From: Kangiellaceae bacterium
GTDB taxonomy: Bacteria; Pseudomonadota; Gammaproteobacteria; Enterobacterales; Kangiellaceae
Assembly (NCBI GenBank): GCA_030148365.1
Contig: JASBTO010000127.1
Location: 1 to 21,242 of the forward strand
DNA: 21,242 nucleotides
Direction of reading: 5' to 3'
The notes below the pieces were generated by a model. The model saw only the letters and a list, made by a program, of their open reading frames with translations, had not been told where the DNA came from and did no database searches. The position numbers and the translations under genes were made by a program. Shown piece after piece: positions 1 to 9,128 of the stretch; position 1 is the stretch's first letter; each line of letters starts with the position of its first letter.

Positions 1-1044
<1,044 letters not shown>

Positions 1045-1088
1045 GGGCGCCGGAACTGCGGTATACGGGTCCCCTGGTAAAAGGACGC

Positions 1089-1116
1089 TTGACTAAACTG
1101 TACCGTACAGTACAAT
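1089..1116 (+). promoter_or_regulatory. Sigma70-type promoter of the tetR-RND efflux cassette
   Basis: A -35 box TTGACT (1089-1094, 5/6 to consensus) and a -10 box TACAAT (1111-1116, 5/6) are separated by 16 bp. Initiation would fall near 1122-1124, about 25 nt before the GTG start at 1147. The spacer is filled by a palindrome annotated separately, a classic arrangement for a repressor that blocks its own promoter. Confidence 0.75.
1097..1111. promoter_or_regulatory. Palindromic operator, probably bound by the adjacent TetR protein
   Basis: ACTGTAC-C-GTACAGT is a perfect 7-bp inverted repeat around one central base. It lies between the -35 and -10 boxes and shares its last base with the -10 box. 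TetR-family repressors commonly bind such palindromes next to their own gene. Binding by this particular repressor is inferred from position and symmetry. Confidence 0.7.
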
Positions 1117-1146
1117 TCAAGGTTCTTTCACTGTCGGAAATCACCC

Positions 1147-1791
1147 GTGTCCACCCACCCGACTCCTCGAGGCCGTCAACGCCGCGAAACCCTGCTCCGT
1201 GCCGCCACGGATCTGTTTATCGAAAATGGCTACGCCAACACCTCTCTCGACGACATCATTGAGCATGCCGGCGGCTCCCGGGCGACTATCTACAGCGCCT
1301 TTGGCGGCAAGGAAGGCCTGTTGCAGGCCGTCATCGGTCGCTTTACCGATGAATTCCAGGAGCACCTGGACGCCGTGGATTTTGATCACAAGCCACTCGA
1401 AGAGGGACTGCAACTGATCGGTCGGGAGTTCTTGCAAATGATCCTGTCTCCGATTGCCCTTGGCATGTTCCGGGTGACCGTGTCGGAAGCGCCCCGCTTG
1501 CCGGAAGTCGGGCGCGCCTATTATCAGAGCGGCGTCGCGCGGGTGCAGGAACGTCTGTGCCGCTATCTGGTCGCCAGGAACACGGCCGGTGAACTGTGTC
1601 TTGAAAATCCGCAACTGGCTACCGCGCAATTTCTCGCCATGCTGAAAGCGGACTTGCAGATCGGCGCCCTCATGGGGCCTTGCTGTGAACCGACGGACGA
1701 GCAGATCGAAGCCAGCGTGGCGATGGCGGTCGGCATCTTTGTGCACGGCTGCGTGGGCCCTGTTGACATCAACTCCACTCAACGGCAATGA
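1147..1791 (+). CDS. TetR/AcrR-family transcriptional repressor of the efflux operon
   Basis: A 214-residue one-component regulator, normal length for the family. The N-terminal helix-turn-helix is clear at about residues 12-58: RRETLLRAATDLFIENGYANTS, then SLDDIIEHAGGSRATIYSAF and GGKEGLL. The C-terminal ligand domain, with MFRVTVSEAPRLPEVGRAYY, resembles the AefR-like TetR C-terminal type (family-level recognition). The start is GTG at 1147, about 25 nt after the predicted transcription start; no strong Shine-Dalgarno is visible. Its stop overlaps the start of the adaptor gene by ATGA, so repressor and pump are made from one transcript. With the palindrome in its promoter this points to autorepression relieved by a pump substrate or metabolite. 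The ligand cannot be told from sequence. Confidence 0.93.
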   Translation: MSTHPTPRGRQRRETLLRAATDLFIENGYANTSLDDIIEHAGGSRATIYSAFGGKEGLLQAVIGRFTDEFQEHLDAVDFDHKPLEEGLQLIGREFLQMILSPIALGMFRVTVSEAPRLPEVGRAYYQSGVARVQERLCRYLVARNTAGELCLENPQLATAQFLAMLKADLQIGALMGPCCEPTDEQIEASVAMAVGIFVHGCVGPVDINSTQRQ

Positions 1792-3116
1792 CCGGATACC
1801 CTGTCACTCTCACCCAGGTATGGAATATGAAGCAAATGACCGCCAGTTTTTCCGGGATGGCATCCGGCCCGGAAGAGACCCTGAAAGTCAGGCGATTCGA
1901 ACGCTTGCCAAAGCTGCTGTGGCTGGTGGCGACCGCCTGGCTGTTACATGGCTGTGGTGCTGAAGACGGCCAGCAACAGACTCCGCCGCCGCCAGCCGTT
2001 ACCGTCGCCAGGCCCCTGGTCGAGACAGTAACCGACTGGGACGAATATACCGGCCGCTTCGGCGCGGTCGACTCGGTTGAACTCAGGGCCCGGGTCAGTG
2101 GCTACCTCGAATCGATCCATTTCCGGGAGGGCGCGATTGTCAGCAAGGGTGATCTTCTGTTCATTATCGATCCCCGTCCCTACGAGGCCACGCTGGCGGA
2201 AGCCAAGGCGCTGCTCAGTGCGGCAAAGGTGCGGCTCGATTTAAGCCGCAGTGATCTCGACCGGGCCCAGCGCCTGTTCAAGTCCCGGGCCATTTCCGAG
2301 GAAGAACTGGATTCCCGGACCCAGCAGAAGAAAGAAGCTGAAGCCGCCGTGCTTTCCGCCGAGGCGGCGGTTCAATCGGCTCAGCTCAATGTCGAGTTTA
2401 CCCACGTCAAGGCGCCGGTCTCCGGCCGCATCGGCCGGGCGCTGGTGACCGACGGCAATCTGGTCAGTGGTGGCAGTGAAGGTTCAACCCTGTTGACCAC
2501 GTTGGTCTCCATTGACCCGGTTTACCTGTACATGACCGCCGACGAGCGCTCGGTCCTCAAATACCTGCGTCTGGATCAGCAAGGCGAGCGGACCAGTGCC
2601 CGCAGCGGGAGGGTAAAGGTACGCGCCCGGCTGGCGGATGAGGACCAGTTCGGACACGTGGGTTATGTCGATTTCGTGGACAACCAGATCGACCAGGCGA
2701 CGGGCACCCTGCAGGCACGCGCTGTGTTTGACAACCCGGATGGCCTCCTGCTGCCGGGCATGTTTGCGCGGGTGCAGGTCATGGGCAAGGGCGATGTCGA
2801 ATCACTGATGATCCCGGAGACGGCCATCGCCAATGATCTGGCGGAGGAGTTTGTCTGGGTGTTGGATGAACAGGACCAGGCCCAGCGGCGCCGGATTGTC
2901 GCCGGCCGGCTGCATGACGGGCTGCGGGTTATCCGTGAAGGGCTGCAGCCGGAAGACCGGGTCGTGATTAACGGTACCCAACGGGTCCAGCCCGGCGTCA
3001 AGGTCAAGGCACAACTAACTGAGCTGAAGCCGTCCGGGAAGGTTGGCGTAACACCGGCCGGGGGCCCGGCGGTCGGGAGTTCGGAAGCAGCGTCCAGCGA
3101 GAGCGACGGGCAATGA
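1788..3116 (+). CDS. RND efflux periplasmic adaptor (membrane-fusion lipoprotein, MexE/OqxA type)
   Basis: Links the inner-membrane RND pump to the outer-membrane channel. Up to 442 residues. A lipoprotein signal, LLWLVATAWLLHGC, puts the lipidated Cys at residue 56 of this frame. The mature protein shows the N-terminal beta/lipoyl half (WDEYTGRF, VELRARVSGYLESIHFREG, KGDLLFIIDPRPYEA), an alpha-hairpin at about residues 125-205 rich in Ala/Glu/Arg, the second lipoyl half FTHVKAPVSGRIGRALV, and a beta-barrel region ending PGMFARVQV. The ATG at 1788 overlaps the tetR stop, but 55 residues before the lipobox Cys is long; starts at ATG 1827, 1836, 1857 or TTG 1905 are possible. The last ~30 residues are low-complexity Gly/Ser/Ala. 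The stop overlaps the pump start by ATGA. Confidence 0.94.
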   Translation: MTGYPVTLTQVWNMKQMTASFSGMASGPEETLKVRRFERLPKLLWLVATAWLLHGCGAEDGQQQTPPPPAVTVARPLVETVTDWDEYTGRFGAVDSVELRARVSGYLESIHFREGAIVSKGDLLFIIDPRPYEATLAEAKALLSAAKVRLDLSRSDLDRAQRLFKSRAISEEELDSRTQQKKEAEAAVLSAEAAVQSAQLNVEFTHVKAPVSGRIGRALVTDGNLVSGGSEGSTLLTTLVSIDPVYLYMTADERSVLKYLRLDQQGERTSARSGRVKVRARLADEDQFGHVGYVDFVDNQIDQATGTLQARAVFDNPDGLLLPGMFARVQVMGKGDVESLMIPETAIANDLAEEFVWVLDEQDQAQRRRIVAGRLHDGLRVIREGLQPEDRVVINGTQRVQPGVKVKAQLTELKPSGKVGVTPAGGPAVGSSEAASSESDGQ

Positions 3117-6100
3117 AAGTCGGTCATTTTTATATTGAGCGGCCGCGCTTTGCCGCCGTCATCTCGATCATTATCATTATTATCGGCATGCTGGCCTACT
3201 TCCGGCTCCCGGTCACCCAGTACCCGGAAATCGCGCCGCCCTCCATTTCGGTGACCGCGGTCTATCCGGGTGCCGATCCGGAAGTGATCGCGGACACGGT
3301 CGCCACGCCTCTAGAGCAGGAAATCAACGGCGTTGAGGACATGCTCTACATGACTTCATCGGCGACCAACGATGGGGTCATGAGTCTCAACATCACTTTT
3401 GCCCTCGGCACGGATCTGGACAATGCCCAGGTACTGGTGCAGAACCGGGTAGCGACCGCTGAACCCCGACTGCCGGAAGAAGTGCGACGTCTCGGTGTGA
3501 CTACCAAAAAGCAGTCTCCGGACCTGATGATGGTCGTGCATCTGGAGTCTCCCGACAACTCCTATGACATGCTGTACATCAGCAACTATGCATTGTTGCG
3601 GGTGCAGGATGTACTCAAGCGCATCAAGGGAATTGGTGATCTGACGGTATTCGGCGCGCGGGAATACAGCATGCGCGTGTGGCTGGACCCGGATCGGCTC
3701 TCGTCTCTCAATCTGACCGCGAATGACGTGGTCACCGCGCTCCAGCAACAGAACGTCCAGGTCGCGGCGGGCACACTCGGCCAACCCCCCAATCCCGGCG
3801 ATACCGCCTTCCAGTTGACGGTCAGTACCCAGGGCCGGTTTATCGAGGCGCAACAGTTCAAGGAGGTTATCGTCAAGAGCGGCGCGGACGGCCGCCTGAT
3901 TCGGGTTGGTGATGTCGCCCGGGTGGAGCTCGGCGCGCGGGATTATGGCCGCACCAGTTACCTCAATGGCAACGAGGCCGTCGGGATCGGGATTTTCCAG
4001 CGCCCGGGCAGCAACGCCCTGGAGACGGCGCAGGAGATCCGTGCCACCATGGAGCAGCTCTCCAGGGATTTTCCACCGGGGCTCACCTACCGGATAGCCT
4101 ATGATCCGACCCAGTTTATCGACGAGTCGGTAAACGCAGTCTATACCACCATCTTCGAGGCGGTGGGTCTGGTGATTCTGGTCATAATCCTGTTCCTGCA
4201 GTCGTGGCGGGCGGCGCTAATCCCGATTGCCGCCATTCCCGTCTCCCTGATTGGCACTTTCGCGGTGATGGCGGCGTTCGGCTTTTCCCTGAACAATTTG
4301 AGCCTGTTCGGCCTGGTCCTTGCCATCGGGATCGTCGTCGACGATGCCATTGTCGTGGTGGAAAATATCGAGCGCAATCTCGAACTCGGCAAGTCACCGC
4401 GGGAAGCCGCCCATATCACCATGGACGAGGTGGGCACCGCGCTGGTATCCATTGCCCTGGTGCTGAGCGCGGTATTCATTCCCACGGCTTTTCTTGGTGG
4501 CATATCCGGGGCGTTTTTCCGGCAGTTTGCACTGACCATTGCAGTCGCGACCCTCATCTCTGCGTTTAACTCCCTGACCCTGAGTCCGGCATTGGGCGCC
4601 ATTTTGCTGCGCCGCCACGATGCACCGCCGACCCGGTTCGGCAGGGTCTGGAATGCGGTCCTGGGGCCGATTTTCCGCGGCTTCAATCGCGTCTTTGATC
4701 GGGCCAACCAGGGCTATGTAGGAGGGATACGGAGGATTATCCAGCGGCCGCTGATTTCCCTGGCGGTCTTTGCCGTGCTGATCGGCGTTACCGTACTCAT
4801 GTTCCGGCAGGTGCCGGCCGGCTTTATACCCCAGCAGGATCAGGGCTATGTCATAGTGGCGGCGGAACTGCCCAAGGGCGCCGCCTTGTCCCGCACCGAC
4901 GAAGTGGTGCGGCGGGCTACAAAAATTATCCAGGACACACCGGGCGCGGAGAATGTCGTCGCCATAGGTGGTTTCTCGGGCGCTACTTTTTCGACGGCTC
5001 CCAACGCTGCCGCTTTTTTCGTCTTGCTGCCACAGTTTGAAGATCGGGAAGACGGAATCACTTCTGGCAAGCTGGTCGGGGAGTTGTGGACGCGTCTTTC
5101 GCAGATTCAGGAAGCGCGGTTTTTCGTGATCGACCCGCCGCCTGTCCGGGGCCTGGGCACCGGCGGCGGCTTCAAGATGATGATCCAGGACCGGGGTGGT
5201 CTGGGACTGGCCGAACTGGAAAAATATACCTGGATGCTGGCGGGCAAGGCCAACCAGACGACCGGCCTGACCCAGGTCTTTACCACCTTCAGTACCGGCA
5301 CGCCGAAGTTTTACCTGGACATCGATCGAACCAAGGCGGAAATGCTGAATGTCCCCGTGGAAAATATTTTCCGATCCCTGCAGATCAATCTCGGCTCCGC
5401 CTATGTCAACGACTTCAACCTGTTCGGCCGCACCTACCGGGTGACCGCCCAGGCAGATTCTCCCTACCGGCTTGAGCCGGACGATATCAATCGTTTGCGG
5501 GTACGCAGCAGCGATGGGGCCATGGTGCCCCTTGGCTCCCTGGTCAGCATCAAGCGCACCACGGGCCCCGATCGGGTGGTCCGTCATAACCTGTACCCGG
5601 CGGTGGCGTTGCAGGGCACCACGGCGCCGGGTTACAGCTCTGGCGAAGCCCAGCAGAAGATGATGGAACTGGCCGAAGAAATCCTTCCGCCCGGGCTCGG
5701 TTTCGAATGGACCGAACTGGCCTATCAGGAGCAACAGACGGGCAATGTGGGACTACTGATTTTTCCGCTCAGCGTATTGCTGGTATTTCTGGTCCTGACT
5801 GCCCAATACGAGAGTTGGTCGATGCCGCTGGCCATTATTCTGATCGTGCCCATGTGTATCCTGTTTGCCCTGCTCGGCGTCTGGATGCGGGGTATGGAAA
5901 ACGACATCCTGACCCAGATAGGTTTTATTGTGCTGATCGGTCTGGCCAGCAAGAACGCGATTCTGATTGTCGAGTTTGCCCGCCAGAATGAAGAGGAGGG
6001 TATGGAGCGGTTCAAGGCGGCGACGGAAGCGGCCCGCTTGCGGTTGCGGCCCATTTTGATGACTTCCTTTGCCTTCATTCTGGGCGTTGTGCCCCTCGTA

Positions 6101-6283
6101 ATTGCGAGTGGCGCCGGCTCGGAAATGCGTCAGGTGCTGGGTACCGCGGTGTTCAGCGGCATGCTGGGCGTGACCCTGATCGGCCTGTTTCTGACGCCTG
6201 TCTTTTATGTTGTGATCCGCGGGCTGTTGAAACGGGGAGAGCGACCGGCCGATGCGTCGCAGGCGCTGGAGTCCGAGCCATGA
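3113..6283 (+). CDS. RND multidrug efflux permease (HAE1 family, MexF/OqxB-like)
   Basis: A 1056-residue inner-membrane proton/drug antiporter, full length for the hydrophobe/amphiphile RND group. It begins MKVGHFYIERPRFAAVISII (TM1) and has the two large periplasmic loops and twelve membrane segments expected. The proton relay residues are present: Asp410 and Asp411 in GIVVDDAIVVVENIER (TM4) and Lys947 in GLASKNAILIVEFARQ (TM10). ALVLSAVFIPTAFLGG and the pore-domain pieces SPDNSYDMLY and VQVAAGTLGQPP match MexF/OqxB more closely than AcrB. That subgroup exports items such as quinolones and chloramphenicol, but substrates here are unknown. It is coupled to the genes on both sides by 4-nt ATGA overlaps, so expression should follow the TetR-controlled promoter. 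Confidence 0.97.
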   Translation: MKVGHFYIERPRFAAVISIIIIIIGMLAYFRLPVTQYPEIAPPSISVTAVYPGADPEVIADTVATPLEQEINGVEDMLYMTSSATNDGVMSLNITFALGTDLDNAQVLVQNRVATAEPRLPEEVRRLGVTTKKQSPDLMMVVHLESPDNSYDMLYISNYALLRVQDVLKRIKGIGDLTVFGAREYSMRVWLDPDRLSSLNLTANDVVTALQQQNVQVAAGTLGQPPNPGDTAFQLTVSTQGRFIEAQQFKEVIVKSGADGRLIRVGDVARVELGARDYGRTSYLNGNEAVGIGIFQRPGSNALETAQEIRATMEQLSRDFPPGLTYRIAYDPTQFIDESVNAVYTTIFEAVGLVILVIILFLQSWRAALIPIAAIPVSLIGTFAVMAAFGFSLNNLSLFGLVLAIGIVVDDAIVVVENIERNLELGKSPREAAHITMDEVGTALVSIALVLSAVFIPTAFLGGISGAFFRQFALTIAVATLISAFNSLTLSPALGAILLRRHDAPPTRFGRVWNAVLGPIFRGFNRVFDRANQGYVGGIRRIIQRPLISLAVFAVLIGVTVLMFRQVPAGFIPQQDQGYVIVAAELPKGAALSRTDEVVRRATKIIQDTPGAENVVAIGGFSGATFSTAPNAAAFFVLLPQFEDREDGITSGKLVGELWTRLSQIQEARFFVIDPPPVRGLGTGGGFKMMIQDRGGLGLAELEKYTWMLAGKANQTTGLTQVFTTFSTGTPKFYLDIDRTKAEMLNVPVENIFRSLQINLGSAYVNDFNLFGRTYRVTAQADSPYRLEPDDINRLRVRSSDGAMVPLGSLVSIKRTTGPDRVVRHNLYPAVALQGTTAPGYSSGEAQQKMMELAEEILPPGLGFEWTELAYQEQQTGNVGLLIFPLSVLLVFLVLTAQYESWSMPLAIILIVPMCILFALLGVWMRGMENDILTQIGFIVLIGLASKNAILIVEFARQNEEEGMERFKAATEAARLRLRPILMTSFAFILGVVPLVIASGAGSEMRQVLGTAVFSGMLGVTLIGLFLTPVFYVVIRGLLKRGERPADASQALESEP

Positions 6284-7722
6284 TGAAACCCTTTAAACTG
6301 TTTTGCGGCAGCGCCTTGCTCACCGCTTGCGCGGTGGGTCCTGATTATCAGACGCCGGAGATACCGGTGCCTGCCGCTTTTGAGCACGCAGCGGTCGTCG
6401 ATAGTGCCGCACAGCCGGAAGTCCTCTGGTGGCGTCAAATCGGGGATCGGAAGCTGGATGACCTGATTGATCAGGCAATTGCCGCCAATCACAATCTGCG
6501 AGTCGCCCAGGCCAATGTGTTCGCCGCCCGGGCCCTGCTCGGCGAGCAGCGCTATGAGCAATTTCCGATAGTCACCAGCGGTGCCGACGCGAGCCGCCAG
6601 CGGGCCAGCGCGAGCACCGGGACCGTGATCGGCGATCGCGAGCAAAGTCTGTACAGTCTCGGCCTCGATGCGGCCTGGGAACTGGATTTCTTTGGCCGGG
6701 TCCGGCGCAGCGTTGAAGCTGCCGCCGCCGATTACGAAGCTGCGGTCGCGAAGCAACGGGACGTTTTCGTCACGGTTACTGCGGAAGTGATGCGGACCTA
6801 TGTGGAATTACGCGGCGCCCAGCACCGGCTGGCGGTGGCGCGGGGCAATGCCGACAACCAGACCCAGACGTTCGAGCTTACCCGGGCCTTGCTGGAAGGC
6901 GGACGGGGGACGGATCTGGATATCGCAAGAGCCCAGGGGCAACTGGAGTCGACACTGGCGACCATACCGCCTCTGCAGGCGCAGGTCGCCCGTGCCATTC
7001 ACCGACTTGGGGTCCTGACCGGCCAGCCACCTGCGGCTCTGCGCCAGCAACTGGGCGGCGAAAGCGCCTTTCCGGACATTCCTGAGCAGATCAGTGTCGG
7101 CGATCCCGCCGCCCTGCTGCGCCGACGCCCGGACATCCGGATTGCCGAGCGACAGTTAGCGTCAGCGACCGCCCGGATTGGCTTCGCCACCGCCGATCTG
7201 TTTCCCCGGGTGAACCTGTTCGGCTCGTTCGGTTATCTGGCGGACTCAGCCGGCGATCTGGGCACGGGCGCCAGCGAAACCTGGAGCATCGGCCCGTCCC
7301 TGACCTGGGCGGCTTTCGATTTGGGTCGGGTTCGTGCCCGGATCCGGCAGACGGATGCTGTTGCCGAGAGCCAGTTGGCCATTTACGAGCAGACCGTGCT
7401 GATTGCGCTGGAAGAGACCGAAAACGCGCTCAGCAATTTTCTCCGGGCCGGTCAGCAAAGAGATCGGTTGAAGGTCGCGGCCGAGGCCAGTACGCGGGCA
7501 TCGGAGCTGGCTCGCCTGAGGTATCGTAACGGGGTGGACAGTTTTCTGACCGTGCTGGACGCGGAAAGCCGGCAGCTGGAGGCCCAGGACTTTCTTGCCC
7601 AGAGCGAAATCAATACCGGACTCGCATTTGTGGCCCTCTATAAGGCATTCGGGGGCAGCTGGCAGCAATATGATCCGGCGGCGACCCGGCGGGTGTTGCT
7701 GGAAGACGTGATGGTCGAGTAA
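6280..7722 (+). CDS. Outer-membrane efflux channel lipoprotein (NodT/OprM family)
   Basis: The third pump component: a TolC-like trimeric channel through the outer membrane. 480 residues, typical length. The N-terminus carries a lipobox, SALLTAC, with the lipidated Cys at residue 17, followed by AVGPDYQTPEIPVP, the signature opening of NodT-type factors. Two repeated outer-membrane-efflux domains follow, at about residues 60-255 and 275-465, with the family motifs WWRQIGDRKLDDLIDQAI, LDAAWELDFFGRVRRSVEAA, LLRRRPDIRIAERQLASATA and RYRNGVDSFLTVLDAESRQL. The ATG at 6280 overlaps the pump stop; ATG 6283 is an equally possible start. It is the last gene of the cassette. A hairpin 14 nt past the stop may end the transcript. 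Confidence 0.95.
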   Translation: MMKPFKLFCGSALLTACAVGPDYQTPEIPVPAAFEHAAVVDSAAQPEVLWWRQIGDRKLDDLIDQAIAANHNLRVAQANVFAARALLGEQRYEQFPIVTSGADASRQRASASTGTVIGDREQSLYSLGLDAAWELDFFGRVRRSVEAAAADYEAAVAKQRDVFVTVTAEVMRTYVELRGAQHRLAVARGNADNQTQTFELTRALLEGGRGTDLDIARAQGQLESTLATIPPLQAQVARAIHRLGVLTGQPPAALRQQLGGESAFPDIPEQISVGDPAALLRRRPDIRIAERQLASATARIGFATADLFPRVNLFGSFGYLADSAGDLGTGASETWSIGPSLTWAAFDLGRVRARIRQTDAVAESQLAIYEQTVLIALEETENALSNFLRAGQQRDRLKVAAEASTRASELARLRYRNGVDSFLTVLDAESRQLEAQDFLAQSEINTGLAFVALYKAFGGSWQQYDPAATRRVLLEDVMVE

Positions 7723-7735
7723 AGGCGGGAAGGGA

Positions 7736-7760
7736 GCGGGCGCCGCACAGGGGCACCCGC
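7736..7760. terminator. Possible hairpin terminator after the efflux cassette
   Basis: GCGGGCGCC (7736-7744) can pair with GGCACCCGC (7752-7760), with one C-A mismatch. It lies between the convergent efflux channel gene and the small DUF3185 gene. Neither strand has a T-run after it, so it is a weak candidate that might serve both directions. Confidence 0.35.
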
Positions 7761-7770
7761 TGGAGGACGG

Positions 7771-7974
7771 CTATTTCTTGAACAGTAACAGAAACAGTCC
7801 GGCGACCGCGGCAATGCCGCCGCCAATGAGATACATCATGGTTTCATCGGAATACTTCCCGGTCAGGGCTTCTCCGATCTCTTCAGACGGTGCCTCGGTG
7901 GCGTTGAAACCGAAGTACAGCAGAATTGCGCCAACTACCAACAAGACAATCCCGATTATTTTTGAAGTATTCAT
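7771..7974 (-). CDS. Small membrane protein, DUF3185 family
   Basis: 67 residues with two hydrophobic helices, KIIGIVLLVVGAILLYFGF near the N-terminus and MYLIGGGIAAVAGLFLLLFK at the C-terminus, joined by a polar linker with Glu/Ser/Thr (ALTGKYSDETMM). The pattern matches the DUF3185 family of two-TM proteins found widely in proteobacteria; no function is known. I place the start at the ATG at 7974 because a strong Shine-Dalgarno, GGAGAG, sits 4 nt upstream; an upstream in-frame ATG at 7986 would add four residues but leave that site inside the coding region. It stands alone, convergent with the efflux cassette and in the same direction as yhbY, 92 nt downstream of it. Confidence 0.88.
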   Translation of the reverse strand: MNTSKIIGIVLLVVGAILLYFGFNATEAPSEEIGEALTGKYSDETMMYLIGGGIAAVAGLFLLLFKK

Positions 7975-8066
7975 GGTTCTCTCCATTATGAGTAGGCTAG
8001 CGCCCTCAATATCTCATAACAGAATTATTTTATCCAAAAAATTTCAGGAGCCGGAGCCCCCGGGGA

Positions 8067-8363
8067 TTATTTGCGGGGCAGGAGGATTTTTGGTTTTTGG
8101 CTACGCCGGTACAGCGTCAGATTGTGGCCGACGAGCTGGACTTTTTCGGATTTGGTGCGACTGCAAATGGTCTCGACCATGGCTTGCTTTTCCTCTCTTT
8201 CCCCGGCCCGGATCTTGACCTTGATCAGTTCATGGGTGTCCAGGGAGCGGTCAATCTCTTCCAGGACATTGTCGGTCAGGCCGTTGGCTCCCACCATGAC
8301 CACGGGTTTGAGTTTGTGAGCCTCGCCCCGCAGGAAACGGGTCTGGGTTGTGGAAAGGGTCAT
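8067..8363 (-). CDS. yhbY: Ribosome assembly RNA-binding protein YhbY (CRM domain)
   Basis: A 98-residue single CRM domain protein. It binds pre-50S ribosomal particles in related bacteria and aids large-subunit maturation in the cytoplasm. The sequence shows the family opening LSTTQTRFLRGEAHKLKPVV, the RNA-binding GxxG loop as GANGLTDNVLEEID, then ELIKVKIRAGEREEKQ and the final beta strand QLVGHNLTLYRRS. Length and all elements match the family. It is divergent from rlmE, the usual gammaproteobacterial arrangement, and the two starts are 101 nt apart. The start at 8363 is ATG with only a weak AGG about 12 nt upstream. Confidence 0.96.
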   Translation of the reverse strand: MTLSTTQTRFLRGEAHKLKPVVMVGANGLTDNVLEEIDRSLDTHELIKVKIRAGEREEKQAMVETICSRTKSEKVQLVGHNLTLYRRSQKPKILLPRK

Positions 8364-8424
8364 CGGCGGCTATACCTGTCGGAATCGGATTGCATGTCGG
8401 GGCGCCATTCTACTGTAAAACCGG

Positions 8425-8430
8425 TACAAT
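8425..8430 (+). promoter_or_regulatory. Possible -10 box for rlmE
   Basis: TACAAT lies 34 nt upstream of the rlmE start, in the divergent yhbY/rlmE gap. It sits in GGTACAATAGGC, a 12-mer also found on the minus strand before apbE. No good -35 box is found at 16-18 bp spacing, so the call is tentative. Confidence 0.3.
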
Positions 8431-8464
8431 AGGCAGCTTTCCCGGTAAATCCACGGTCTCGGTC

Positions 8465-9088
8465 ATGGCGCGCAGCAAATCCAGTCATCGCTGGCTCAAG
8501 GAGCATTTCGGCGATCAGTACGTCAAGAAATCCAGGACTGACGGTTACCGCTCCCGTGCGGTCTACAAACTTGATGAGCTGGATCGCAAGTACGGTCTGC
8601 TCAAGCCGGGTCGTGTCATTGTCGATCTCGGCGCGGCGCCCGGTGGTTGGTCCCAGTTGGCCATCGAGCGGGTGGGCGGCAAGGGACGGGTGTTCGCTCT
8701 CGACATCTTGCCCATGGAAGCCATTGACGGCGTTGAGTTTATCCAGGGTGACTTCCGCGAGGAGTCGGTTTTGAAGGAGCTTGTCGGACTGATGGGTGAT
8801 GCCAGGGCGGACCTTGTATTATCGGATATGGCCCCCAATCTAAGTGGGGTGGAGGCGGTGGACCAGCCTCGAAGTATTTATCTTGCGGAGTTGGCGATGG
8901 AACTTGCCGACCAGGTGCTTGCCAAACAGGGAGATCTGCTGGTCAAGGTCTTCCAGGGAGAGGGGTTCGACCCCTATCTGTCCGATGTGCGCAAAAGATT
9001 TGCGCAGGTCATGATCCGCAAACCGGACGCCTCAAGGGACCGCTCCAGGGAAGTTTATATTCTGGGACGGGGCTTCAAAGGCGTCTGA
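8465..9088 (+). CDS. rlmE: 23S rRNA (uridine-2'-O)-methyltransferase RlmE (FtsJ/RrmJ)
   Basis: Methylates the 2'-O of U2552 in the A loop of 23S rRNA using S-adenosylmethionine, a late step of 50S assembly. 207 residues, close to the 209 of E. coli. It opens SKSSHRWLKEHFGDQYVKKS. The K-D-K-E catalytic tetrad of this family is present: Lys35 in RAVYKLDEL, Asp in LVLSDMAPN, Lys in LLVKVFQG and Glu in RSREVYILG. The SAM-binding loop is VDLGAAPGGWSQLA. I use the ATG at 8465; the frame is open further upstream to 8348, but those codons have no family similarity. No clear Shine-Dalgarno precedes it. It is followed by ftsH in the conserved order. Confidence 0.97.
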   Translation: MARSKSSHRWLKEHFGDQYVKKSRTDGYRSRAVYKLDELDRKYGLLKPGRVIVDLGAAPGGWSQLAIERVGGKGRVFALDILPMEAIDGVEFIQGDFREESVLKELVGLMGDARADLVLSDMAPNLSGVEAVDQPRSIYLAELAMELADQVLAKQGDLLVKVFQGEGFDPYLSDVRKRFAQVMIRKPDASRDRSREVYILGRGFKGV

Positions 9089-9093
9089 CTCCG

Positions 9094-9120
9094 CTGAAAT
9101 ACCTCTGTTTGAGATTTCAG
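9094..9120 (+). other. Hairpin after rlmE
   Basis: CTGAAAT (9094-9100) pairs with ATTTCAG (9114-9120), and CTC (9103-9105) with GAG (9111-9113), leaving a two-base bulge and the loop TGTTT. It starts 5 nt after the rlmE stop. No T-run follows, so it is a weak terminator or mRNA-stabilising element at best. Confidence 0.35.
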
Positions 9121-9128
9121 ATTCGGGG

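Noticed and set aside
4394..5734. 446-codon open frame on the minus strand
   Set aside because: Antisense shadow of the RND permease; no recognisable domain or ribosome-binding site.
8030..8066. GC-rich stretch and T-run after yhbY as a terminator
   Set aside because: On the minus strand a T-run is present, but the GC-rich part is mostly a direct repeat (GGAGCC twice) plus a short CCCCGGGG, giving no stable stem next to it.
8390..8430. TTGCAT ... TACAAT as a full rlmE promoter
   Set aside because: The boxes are 29 bp apart, too far for a sigma70 promoter; only the -10-like hexamer is kept, at low confidence.
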